From the NCBI GenBank assembly GCA_023436745.1, contig JAEZHZ010000050.1, positions 1 to 10,291 on the forward strand: 10,291 nt of DNA, read 5' to 3'. Shown here piece after piece: positions 1-5,600 of the stretch (within the stretch, counting starts at the first letter, position 1; each line of letters begins with the position of its first letter). The DNA is from Pseudomonadota bacterium (GTDB lineage: Bacteria; Pseudomonadota; Alphaproteobacteria; Rhizobiales; Devosiaceae). A program made the translations under genes and the position numbers. Below the pieces are notes generated by a model. That model saw only the letters and a program-made list of their open reading frames with translations. It searched no databases and was not told where the DNA came from.

Positions 1-54
1 GTGGCACACTCCGGACGGAGAAGCGGTGGTGGAAGCGCTGATCGGGCTTTCGGG

Positions 55-231
55 CTAGACCAGCCGGTCGACTTCGGCGCCATTGGCTACGATGTCGGCA
101 AGCGGCGCCGGATCGGGGCTGCGGGCCTGCTCCTCCGCCTGGGCGAGGCGCAGTGCCATGTTCATGCGGGCAACTTCGGCGAGTTGGGCGGTGGCCGGCA
201 CTCCGGCCTCGTGCACCATCCGGTTGATCAT
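55..231 (-). CDS. Small hypothetical protein downstream of the YjfB-like gene
   Basis: This 58-residue reading frame runs from an ATG at 231 to a TAG at 55-57. It lies 40 bp downstream of the YjfB-type gene on the same strand. The peptide (begins MINRMVHEAG, ends NGAEVDRLV) is alanine-rich and predicted helical, with alternating small hydrophobic and charged residues through the middle (AQLAEVARMNMALRLAQAEE), as expected of an amphipathic helix or coiled coil. There is no signal peptide or membrane segment. Third codon positions are mostly G or C, like the neighbouring genes, which favours real coding. A GTG immediately before the ATG is an equally good start, and in-frame sequence continues upstream to about position 288. 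I do not recognise the family. It could be co-transcribed with the YjfB-like gene and share its role, but that is inference from position only. Confidence 0.5.
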   Translation of the reverse strand: MINRMVHEAGVPATAQLAEVARMNMALRLAQAEEQARSPDPAPLADIVANGAEVDRLV

Positions 232-271
232 CACTGGGGGCGAGATCGCGATGCTGGTGCTCAGGGTGCCC

Positions 272-454
272 TCACGCCCGCTTGTCGACGCTCAGTCCCT
301 GTCCTGGGGGAGGGGCCGAAAGCGCGGTCTGCATCAGGGTATCGAGCAGGTTCTGCTGCATCTCGTGTGCCTTCTTCACCACGGCGATCTGCACGGAGTT
401 CTGGGTGGCCGCCGACTTCATCGACACCATCTGCATGGCAAGATCGGTGTTCAC
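272..454 (-). CDS. YjfB family putative motility protein
   Basis: A 60-residue protein of the small YjfB family (putative motility protein), whose molecular role is not established. Family hallmarks are a short length, a helical N-terminal half rich in Met, Gln, Ser and Val (MQMVSMKSAATQNSVQIAVV), a KKAHEMQQN stretch, and a Pro/Gly-rich tail (PPPGQGLSVD) matching the 'hP.LGxxiDv' ending typical of these proteins. It has no signal peptide or membrane helix, so it is probably cytoplasmic. The start is a GTG at 452-454 preceded by GAGGGG about 10 nt upstream; the first ATG, at residue 7, lies too far from that site. A second tiny ORF follows 40 bp downstream. No other flagellar or chemotaxis genes lie in the window, so a motility role rests on family membership alone. 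Confidence 0.8.
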   Translation of the reverse strand: MNTDLAMQMVSMKSAATQNSVQIAVVKKAHEMQQNLLDTLMQTALSAPPPGQGLSVDKRA

Positions 455-563
455 CGCGGCAATTCCCCTCGAAAAGTCGGCTTCGACACTAGGCGGCGAT
501 CGTAAACGAAGCGTGCATGACCTGGCGGGGCCAAAGGCTTACTTGCGGGCTGCGGGGCCGGGG

Positions 564-1154
564 TCAGGTCTTCTTGAGGTCGCTGTTGGCGCCGGGGACC
601 CACAACACGTCGCGCTCGCCATTGCTGTTGGCCACGCGTGCGAGCACGAACAGCAGGTCAGACAGCCGGTTGAGATAGCGGACCGCCTCCGGGGTCGTAT
701 CGGGTTCGGCGGCGGCAAGTGCGACGGCCCGACGTTCGGCCCGCCGCACCACCGTGCGCGCGAGGTGCAGGGCAGCGGACAGCGGCGAGCCGCCCGGCAG
801 CACGAAGCTCGTCAGCGGCGAAAGGGCGCCGTTGTAGTAGTCGATCTGCTTTTCGATGAAGGCCGTCTGGACCGGCCGCACGCGCAGGGTCGGATGTTCG
901 GCGTCTTCGTCGTCCCCCGGCGTGGCGAAGTCCGAGCCGACGTCGAACAGGTCGTTCTGGATGCGGGCCAGCAGCATGTCGATCTTCGGCATGGCACTGG
1001 TGTGCAGGCGCGCCAGCCCGATGGCGGCATTGGCCTCGTCGACGGTACCGAAGGCCTCGATGCGGATGTCGTGCTTGGGCCGGCGCGGGCCGCGAACCAG
1101 GCCCGTGGTGCCGTCGTCGCCGCTGCGGGTATAGATCTTGTTGAGCTTGACCAT
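564..1154 (-). CDS. pduO: PduO-type cob(I)yrinic acid a,c-diamide / cob(I)alamin adenosyltransferase
   Basis: Transfers the 5'-deoxyadenosyl group of ATP to reduced corrinoid Co(I), producing adenosylcobalamin (or the adenosylated precursor); a cytoplasmic homotrimer in this family. All PduO/MMAB-type signatures are visible in 196 residues: the N-terminal ATP-binding stretch TRSGDDGTTGL (9-19), GTVDEANA (36-43), the Arg-rich helix RTVVRRAERR (133-142) and YLNRLSDLLFVLAR (160-173). Length is normal for the family. The ATG at 1152-1154 lies 3 bp after the stop of the HIG1-type gene, with AGGGA upstream as ribosome binding site, so the two are almost certainly co-transcribed. From memory, this membrane protein/adenosyltransferase pair recurs in alphaproteobacteria, often followed by etfBA; here the motility-like gene follows instead. 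The gene is often called cobO in these genomes, although true CobO is an unrelated fold; the homolog of human MMAB is meant. Confidence 0.95.
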   Translation of the reverse strand: MVKLNKIYTRSGDDGTTGLVRGPRRPKHDIRIEAFGTVDEANAAIGLARLHTSAMPKIDMLLARIQNDLFDVGSDFATPGDDEDAEHPTLRVRPVQTAFIEKQIDYYNGALSPLTSFVLPGGSPLSAALHLARTVVRRAERRAVALAAAEPDTTPEAVRYLNRLSDLLFVLARVANSNGERDVLWVPGANSDLKKT

Positions 1155-1157
1155 CGG

Positions 1158-1355
1158 CTATCGTCCCTGTCCAAACAGGAACAACGCACCGAGAAGCAGG
1201 AAGATCGCGATGGCCTGCCCGATCACACGCAGGCGCATCAGTTTCTGGCTGGTGTTACCGGGGCCGCCCTTGAGCATGTTCCACAGCCCCATGCCAAGGA
1301 CCACGACGACAAAAAGCAGGGCAAGGGCGATGGCAATGTTGAGCAACGTTTCCAT
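1158..1355 (-). CDS. Twin-transmembrane HIG1-domain protein
   Basis: A 65-residue inner-membrane protein with two hydrophobic helices (about residues 4-25 and 45-62) joined by a short polar loop (KGGPGNTSQKLMRLR). The loop and start of helix 2 contain Q37-x3-R41-x-R43-x3-Q47, an exact match to the (Q/I)X3(R/H)XRX3Q motif of the HIG1 (hypoxia-induced gene 1) domain. In mitochondria and some alphaproteobacteria, HIG1-domain proteins associate with and stabilise cytochrome c oxidase or respiratory supercomplexes; that role here is inferred from the domain only. It starts at ATG 1353-1355, 9 bp after the LysR stop, and ends 3 bp before the adenosyltransferase start, so it is likely translated from the same message as the latter. 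No clear ribosome binding site precedes it (TAGGC is the best candidate), which suggests modest expression or coupling to the upstream gene. Confidence 0.85.
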   Translation of the reverse strand: METLLNIAIALALLFVVVVLGMGLWNMLKGGPGNTSQKLMRLRVIGQAIAIFLLLGALFLFGQGR

Positions 1356-1364
1356 GGGGACAGC

Positions 1365-2279
1365 CTAACGCAAATCGGGGGCGGAGGAGGGGGCCCTGAG
1401 ATAGGCCGCAAGCCCCTCGGCAAGAGCGTCATAGATGGCACGGATTCGATGCGAGGTGAACAACTGGCTGTGCGTGGTCAGCCAGATGGGCAGGGGCGGA
1501 GCGGACAGCTCGATCGGCAAAGCCACCATGCCGGGCGTGCGTTGAACCAGGTTCAACTGGCCGAACCCGATGCCGAGACCCGCCTTGGCGAGTTCCCACA
1601 GATGCGGCTGGTCGTCGGAGCGGAGCACGAAGTCGTCCCGTGAAAGCTGGAAGCCCAATGCTCGCGCATGCACGATGATGAGGTCGGAGCGATCGAACCC
1701 GATGAGGTCGTGCTGCCACAGGTCGGCCATGGTGGCGGGCGTGCCGCGTCGAGCCAGGTAGCTCTCGTGCGCCGTGGGCACCAGGCGGATATCGCCGAGG
1801 TGGCGGGTGACCAGTTCGAGCTGTGTGGGGCGGAACATGCGCAGCGCGATGTCCGCCTCGCGCATGAGCAGGTTCTCGGCGGAGTCGGACGGCACGATCT
1901 CGAGTGCGATCCGCGGATGCAGGCGCCGGATATCACCGAGGATCGCCGGCAGCACATAGTTGGAGATCATCGCGCTGGCGGTGATGCGAACGGTGCCACC
2001 CGCATCGTCCTGTGCGCCATCGGCGAGAATGGCGGCCTCGGCCAGCGACGAGCGCGCTCGTGCCACCGGCTCGTAGAGGCGCAGCGCTGCCTCGGTCGGC
2101 CTGAGCCCCGTCAGCGCACGGTCGAACAGGTTGAGTCCAAGATCGGCCTCGAGACTTTCAACATGGCGGCCCACCGTCGGCTGGCTGAGGGACAGGGCGC
2201 GGGCGGCGCCCGACAGCGAGCCATGCTCGACCACGGCCGCGAAGCTGCGCCACAGCGCCCAGTCCGGCTCTCTCTTCAT
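1365..2279 (-). CDS. LysR family transcriptional regulator
   Basis: A 304-residue DNA-binding regulator of standard LysR-family length. The N-terminal winged helix-turn-helix is clear: FAAVVEHGSLSGAARALSLS followed by QPTVGRHVESLEADLG (recognition helix about residues 32-44). The C-terminal two-lobed effector-binding domain (about 90-290) begins at GGTVRITAS. The recognition helix departs from the usual 'QPAVSRQI' with QPTVGRHV, a variant common in alphaproteobacterial members. I chose ATG 2277-2279 (MKREPDWALWRSF) because the helix-turn-helix then starts at the usual distance; an upstream in-frame start would add about 23 unrelated residues. It diverges from an epimerase-like gene across 89 bp containing a LysR-type dyad, the classical arrangement in which such a regulator controls its neighbour and itself. 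The effector is unknown. The HIG1-type gene follows after 9 bp, so read-through into the cobalamin gene is possible. Confidence 0.93.
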   Translation of the reverse strand: MKREPDWALWRSFAAVVEHGSLSGAARALSLSQPTVGRHVESLEADLGLNLFDRALTGLRPTEAALRLYEPVARARSSLAEAAILADGAQDDAGGTVRITASAMISNYVLPAILGDIRRLHPRIALEIVPSDSAENLLMREADIALRMFRPTQLELVTRHLGDIRLVPTAHESYLARRGTPATMADLWQHDLIGFDRSDLIIVHARALGFQLSRDDFVLRSDDQPHLWELAKAGLGIGFGQLNLVQRTPGMVALPIELSAPPLPIWLTTHSQLFTSHRIRAIYDALAEGLAAYLRAPSSAPDLR

Positions 2280-2301
2280 TCCTGAATATTGAACCCACGA
2301 G

Positions 2302-2317
2302 ATTGGCGAATGCCCAT
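2302..2317. promoter_or_regulatory. Candidate LysR operator (T-N11-A dyad) in the LysR/epimerase intergenic region
   Basis: The 89-bp divergent intergenic region contains the imperfect dyad AT-t-GGC-gaat-GCC-c-AT, in which 10 of 16 positions are symmetric. Within it, T2304 and A2316 are separated by 11 bases, matching the T-N11-A core of LysR-type boxes. A second loose symmetry, CCCA at 2313-2316 and TGGG at 2327-2330, overlaps it. I could not find a convincingly spaced -35/-10 pair; GATAAT at 2320-2325 is the best -10-like hexamer toward the epimerase. The assignment rests on position and symmetry, not on a known consensus for this regulator. Confidence 0.4.
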
Positions 2318-2368
2318 ACGATAATGTGGGTGGCATGCTCCTGTCCACAAACAGCGATGGAGCAGATC

Positions 2369-3322
2369 ATGAGCAAGGGCAATGTCACCGTCCTCGGAAG
2401 CAACGGCCATATCGGCCACGCCGCAATGCTGGCCTTCAGCGATGCCGGCTGGACCGTCACGGGCCTGGCGCGGGCCAAGCGCAAGCCGGTGCCGGGGGCA
2501 CGGTTCATCAAGGCGGATGCCAACGATCTCGGGGCGGTGAGGGCCGCGATCGCGGATGCCGATGTCGTCGTCAACGGGCTGCACCTGCGATACGACCAGT
2601 GGGGCAATGGCCGTGCCGAGGCGCAACTGCAGGTCGTGATCGAGGCGATGGCCGGCACCGGCAAGACCCTGCTGTTTCCCGGCACCATCTACAATTATCG
2701 CGCCGGCGATCGTGTCATCGATCCGCGGCTGCGCCAGGATGGAGAGGCGCCGCGTGGCGCCATCCGCATCCGTCTGGAACGGATGCTTCGCGACGCGGCG
2801 CAGAGCCGAGGGTTCAAGGTGCTGGTCGTCCGGGCCGGCGACTTCTTCGGCCCCGGCAATCATGACGAATGGTACGGCGCCGCCATGCTGATGGATTACC
2901 GCAAGGGCGGGCTCTACCATCTGGCGGGGCTCGAGACGCGGCATTCCTGGGCCTACCTGCCCGATCTCGGCCGCGCCTTCGTCGCCGTCGCTGAGCAGCG
3001 GCAGGCGTTACAGAGCTTCGAGAACTTCCACTTTGCCGGCCACTGGGTCTCGCACGGCCAGATCATGGCCGCCGTTCAAACGGCGCTACCGGGCCCGGTG
3101 AGCGTGTCGCCCTTTCCGTGGTGGGTGCTGAGGGCGGTGGGGCTGGTCAATCCGGTCATGCGCGACATCTTCCGCATGCGCTATCTGTGGCAGAACGAAA
3201 TGGAACTGGTCGATCCGCGGCTCGATGCCCTGCTCGGACCGGGCTTCACCACGCCCTTCGAGCAGGCGGTGGCCGCGACGGTGACCGACCTCGTGGGGAG
3301 CACAAGGAAGGCGGCTGCCTAG
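2369..3322 (+). CDS. Atypical NAD(P)-dependent epimerase/dehydratase-like (extended SDR) protein
   Basis: A 317-residue Rossmann-fold protein of the NAD-dependent epimerase/dehydratase superfamily. The N-terminal dinucleotide-binding glycine motif is G10-SN-G13-HI-G16 after the first beta strand (NVTVLG), and an acidic/amide patch follows the second and third strands (KADANDL at 48-54). LLFPGTIYNYR (101-111) occupies the place of the active-site Ser/Thr strand, and VVRAGDFFGPG (153-163) is the conserved post-catalytic strand. The usual YxxxK pair is not evident: where it should fall, the sequence reads GAIRIRLERML, so Lys appears replaced by Arg135 and the Tyr is absent. That puts it with 'atypical' SDRs, which may bind NAD(P)H without classical dehydrogenase chemistry. 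Substrate unknown. Start ATG 2369 has GGAG 6 nt upstream; an in-frame ATG at 2357 is less well placed. It diverges from a LysR gene, its likely regulator, and its stop overlaps the gluQRS stop. Confidence 0.85.
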   Translation: MSKGNVTVLGSNGHIGHAAMLAFSDAGWTVTGLARAKRKPVPGARFIKADANDLGAVRAAIADADVVVNGLHLRYDQWGNGRAEAQLQVVIEAMAGTGKTLLFPGTIYNYRAGDRVIDPRLRQDGEAPRGAIRIRLERMLRDAAQSRGFKVLVVRAGDFFGPGNHDEWYGAAMLMDYRKGGLYHLAGLETRHSWAYLPDLGRAFVAVAEQRQALQSFENFHFAGHWVSHGQIMAAVQTALPGPVSVSPFPWWVLRAVGLVNPVMRDIFRMRYLWQNEMELVDPRLDALLGPGFTTPFEQAVAATVTDLVGSTRKAAA

Positions 3323-4179
3323 AGACCGGTCGCCCGCCGCACGTCGTCGGGCGTCCAGCCTGCGGCGCGCAGGTCGGCGAGGCTCTTCGATCCTCGGGAC
3401 TTGCTGAGCTTGTGGCCCTCGCTGTCCAGCAGCAGCCGATGGAAGTGGTAGATCGGGCTCGGCAGGCCGAGCAGCATCTGCAGCAGCACGTGGACGTCGG
3501 TCGCAGCCTCCATGTCGCGGCCGCGGGTCACATGGGTGATGCCCTGGTCAGCGTCGTCGACAACCACGCTCAGGTGGTAGCTCGTCGGCATGTCCTTGCG
3601 CTGCAGCACCACGTCGCCCCAGCGCTCAGGCCGGGCGTAGCGGATCTGCGGGCGGTCGGTGATGGTCGGCCCGACTACGGTGTAAGTGAGCATGCCGGTG
3701 CGGCGGATCGCGGCTTCGCTGTCGAGCCGGAACTGCACCGGGTCACCGCGCTCCAGCCGCACGATGCGCTCGGCATTGGTGAGGTGCCGGCATGTGCCGG
3801 GGTAGAGCGGGGCGCCGTCGGGATCCTTGCCCTCCGAGCGGGCGGCGATCTCGCTGCGTGAGCAGAAGCAGGGATAGATCAGGCCCTGATGTCGCAACTG
3901 GTCGGCAGCGGCGGCGTAGACGCCGAAGCGCTCGGACTGCAGCATCACCGGTTCCGGCCAGTCGAGCCCCAGCCAGTGGAGGTCACGATAAATCGCATCG
4001 ACGAATTCGGGTTTACAGCGTTGCGTGTCGATGTCTTCGATCCGCAGCAGCGCCACGCCACCGAGGCGGTCGGCAGCGGCCCAGGTGTAGAGGGCGGAGT
4101 AGGCATGCCCGAGATGCAGGAGCCCGTTCGGGCTTGGGGCAAAGCGGAGACGCGCAGAGGATGGCGGCGGGTTTGTCAC
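3319..4179 (-). CDS. gluQRS: Glutamyl-Q tRNA(Asp) synthetase
   Basis: A truncated paralogue of glutamyl-tRNA synthetase that activates glutamate and attaches it to the queuosine at position 34 of tRNA(Asp), not to the tRNA end. The 286 residues cover only the catalytic domain, as expected, with no anticodon-binding region. Visible features are FAPSPNG plus the HIGH-type motif HLGH (residues 22-25), the zinc-site residues C104-F-C106 with Y126 and C130 (YPGTC), and the KMSKS-type motif KLSKS (257-261). The start is a GTG at 4177-4179; there is no usable upstream ATG and the HLGH motif then falls at the normal distance. The stop codons of this gene and the convergent epimerase gene overlap at 3319-3322, and the starts of this gene and the divergent glycosylase are 14 bp apart. 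Unlike in enterobacteria, dksA is not adjacent. Confidence 0.96.
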   Translation of the reverse strand: MTNPPPSSARLRFAPSPNGLLHLGHAYSALYTWAAADRLGGVALLRIEDIDTQRCKPEFVDAIYRDLHWLGLDWPEPVMLQSERFGVYAAAADQLRHQGLIYPCFCSRSEIAARSEGKDPDGAPLYPGTCRHLTNAERIVRLERGDPVQFRLDSEAAIRRTGMLTYTVVGPTITDRPQIRYARPERWGDVVLQRKDMPTSYHLSVVVDDADQGITHVTRGRDMEAATDVHVLLQMLLGLPSPIYHFHRLLLDSEGHKLSKSRGSKSLADLRAAGWTPDDVRRATGL

Positions 4180-4193
4180 GACCGATTTCTAGC

Positions 4194-4853
4194 ATGGAGC
4201 CCCTGACCCTGCCACCGCGCCTCGACAGCGAAGCCGCGGTTGCTGCACATCTTGACGCATTGTCTGCAATCGACCCGTTGCTGGTAACGATACGCAACCA
4301 GATTGGCCCGGTTTTGCCCCGATTGTACCCCGCCGGCTTTGCCGGAATCGCCCGTGTGATCACCGGCCAGCAGGTGTCCGTCGCCAGCGCCAGCGCCATC
4401 TGGAGCCGCTTCGAGCAGGTCCCCGGCGCCCTCGATCCGGTGACCTTTCTGGCTCTCGACGAGGCAACGATCCGCGCCGGCGGCCAGTCTGGCGCCAAGT
4501 ACCGCACGCTGAGGGTCATCGCCGAGGCGATGGTCGCGGGGGAGCTCGACTTCTCGCACCTCGAGACGCTGCCTGCCACCGCGGCGGTGGAATACCTGAT
4601 TGCCCACAAGGGGATAGGCCCGTGGACGGCGCAGGTGTACCTGCTGTTCTGTGCCAACCATCCAGACGTCTTTCCTGCCGGCGACCTGGCGCTGCTCAAG
4701 GCAGTGCAGCACGGCCTCGCGCTTGACGCCCGGCCGACGATCAGGGAGATGGTCGACATCGCCGCCCGCTGGGCACCGCATCGTTCCGCAGCGGCGCTGC
4801 TGTTCTGGCGGCTGTTCGCCGTGCTGCGTGACCGCGAAGGAATCCTGTTGTGA
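4194..4853 (+). CDS. alkA: DNA-3-methyladenine glycosylase II (AlkA-like, HhH-GPD superfamily)
   Basis: A 219-residue base-excision repair glycosylase that removes alkylated purines such as 3-methyladenine from DNA. It contains the glycosylase core only, without the N-terminal TBP-like domain of E. coli AlkA, as is common for short alphaproteobacterial members. Visible landmarks are ARVITGQQVSVASA (53-66), the helix-hairpin-helix LIAHKGIGPWTAQVY (135-149) and the catalytic aspartate D164 in FPAGDLAL. The ATG at 4194 gives a family-like N-terminus but has no good ribosome binding site. An in-frame ATG at 4161, with GGAG 11 nt upstream, would add 11 residues and overlap the start of the divergent gluQRS gene by 19 bp. 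Its TGA overlaps the GTG start of the downstream hydrolase by 4 bp (GTGA), indicating a translationally coupled operon. Any promoter must lie in the first part of gluQRS. Confidence 0.93.
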   Translation: MEPLTLPPRLDSEAAVAAHLDALSAIDPLLVTIRNQIGPVLPRLYPAGFAGIARVITGQQVSVASASAIWSRFEQVPGALDPVTFLALDEATIRAGGQSGAKYRTLRVIAEAMVAGELDFSHLETLPATAAVEYLIAHKGIGPWTAQVYLLFCANHPDVFPAGDLALLKAVQHGLALDARPTIREMVDIAARWAPHRSAAALLFWRLFAVLRDREGILL

Positions 4854-5512
4854 CCGCAAAGCTCTCCGGCCCGATGCTGCTGCCGAAATCCGGCGCCACG
4901 CCCAGCATGGCGGTGGTGCTGTTGCATGGCTATGGCAGCGACGGCAACGACCTGATCGGGCTGGCGCCGTACTGGCAGGACCTGCTGCCGGAGGCGCTGT
5001 TCGTCGCGCCAAACGCTCCCGAGCCGTGCCGCATGCTGTCGAGCGGCTACCAGTGGTTCGACATCGCCTTCGACGGCGAGCGCCTTGCCAGCCGCCAGAT
5101 CGGGGTTGAGACTGCCCGGCCGGTGCTGATGGAGTTCCTCGAGGCGATGTGGGCGCAAACCGGGATTGCGCCCGAGCGCACACTCTTGGGTGGTTTCAGC
5201 CAGGGTGCAATGATGGCACTTCATACCGGCCTGTCGATGGAGCGCCCGCTGATGGGCGTGGTGTCGTTCGCCGGTGCCCTGTTGCCCCCGAAGGATTTCG
5301 GTACTCATCCTTATGCGCGGCCCCCGGTCTGCATCGTCCACGGCAACATGGACGATGTAGTCGACCCGCAGCAATCGGTGCATGCCGAGGCGATGCTGAG
5401 GGGCGCAGGGTACGATGTGAGCTATCATTCAAGCCCCGGTACCGGGCATTCGATCTCGCCCGACGGGCTCGCCTTCGCCACCGACTTCATTCGCCGCGTG
5501 GCCGGCAAATAA
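4850..5512 (+). CDS. Alpha/beta hydrolase, phospholipase/carboxylesterase family
   Basis: A 220-residue cytoplasmic serine hydrolase of the phospholipase/carboxylesterase (Abhydrolase_2) family, relatives of which cleave short acyl esters, lysophospholipids or thioesters. The substrate here is unknown. Features in order: the oxyanion-region strand VVLLHGYGSDGNDL (22-35), APNAPEPC (53-60), a conserved QWFD (68-71), the nucleophile elbow GFSQG with Ser117, the acid Asp168 in HGNMDDVV, and the base His200 in GTGHSI. The triad is complete and length is normal. There is no signal peptide. Translation starts at a GTG (4850) that overlaps the stop of the alkA-like gene, so the two are co-translated. 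The functional link between the repair glycosylase and this hydrolase is unclear; this ORF pair recurs in alphaproteobacteria as far as I remember, which I cannot verify here. Confidence 0.93.
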   Translation: MTAKLSGPMLLPKSGATPSMAVVLLHGYGSDGNDLIGLAPYWQDLLPEALFVAPNAPEPCRMLSSGYQWFDIAFDGERLASRQIGVETARPVLMEFLEAMWAQTGIAPERTLLGGFSQGAMMALHTGLSMERPLMGVVSFAGALLPPKDFGTHPYARPPVCIVHGNMDDVVDPQQSVHAEAMLRGAGYDVSYHSSPGTGHSISPDGLAFATDFIRRVAGK

Positions 5513-5526
5513 CGCTTCGGGCCCGC

Positions 5527-5568
5527 TTCACAGGGTCGATACAAAGCGCATAGTATAAACATACTATG
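5527..5568 (+). promoter_or_regulatory. Candidate promoter with overlapping palindromic operator before the HNH gene
   Basis: A perfect inverted repeat, CATAGTAT at 5549-5556 and ATACTATG at 5561-5568 separated by AAAC, forms an AT-rich island in GC-rich surroundings. TTCACA at 5527-5532 and TAGTAT at 5551-5556, 18 bp apart, resemble -35 and -10 elements, so the palindrome covers the -10 and probable start site (about 5563). That layout is typical of a repressor operator. The predicted leader is about 38 nt to the GTG start of the HNH gene at 5601. The binding factor is unknown. Confidence 0.5.
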
Positions 5569-5600
5569 GACGTGCTCGATTCCCCACCCGGGAGCCTCAA

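Noticed and set aside
282..1643. Plus-strand ORF of 453 codons opposite the cobalamin, HIG1 and LysR genes
   Set aside because: Three clear genes lie on the other strand with full family motifs; this frame is an antisense shadow produced by high GC.
2276..2944. Minus-strand ORF of 222 codons opposite the epimerase
   Set aside because: No domain recognisable; the plus-strand gene has a Rossmann motif and a proper ribosome binding site.
3792..4193. Arg/Ser-rich N-terminal extension of the alkA-like frame
   Set aside because: It is antisense to the gluQRS coding region and has shadow-like composition; the glycosylase homology begins only after 4194.
4013..5428. Minus-strand ORF of 471 codons opposite alkA and the esterase
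   Set aside because: Antisense shadow of two genes with complete catalytic motifs; no recognisable domain.
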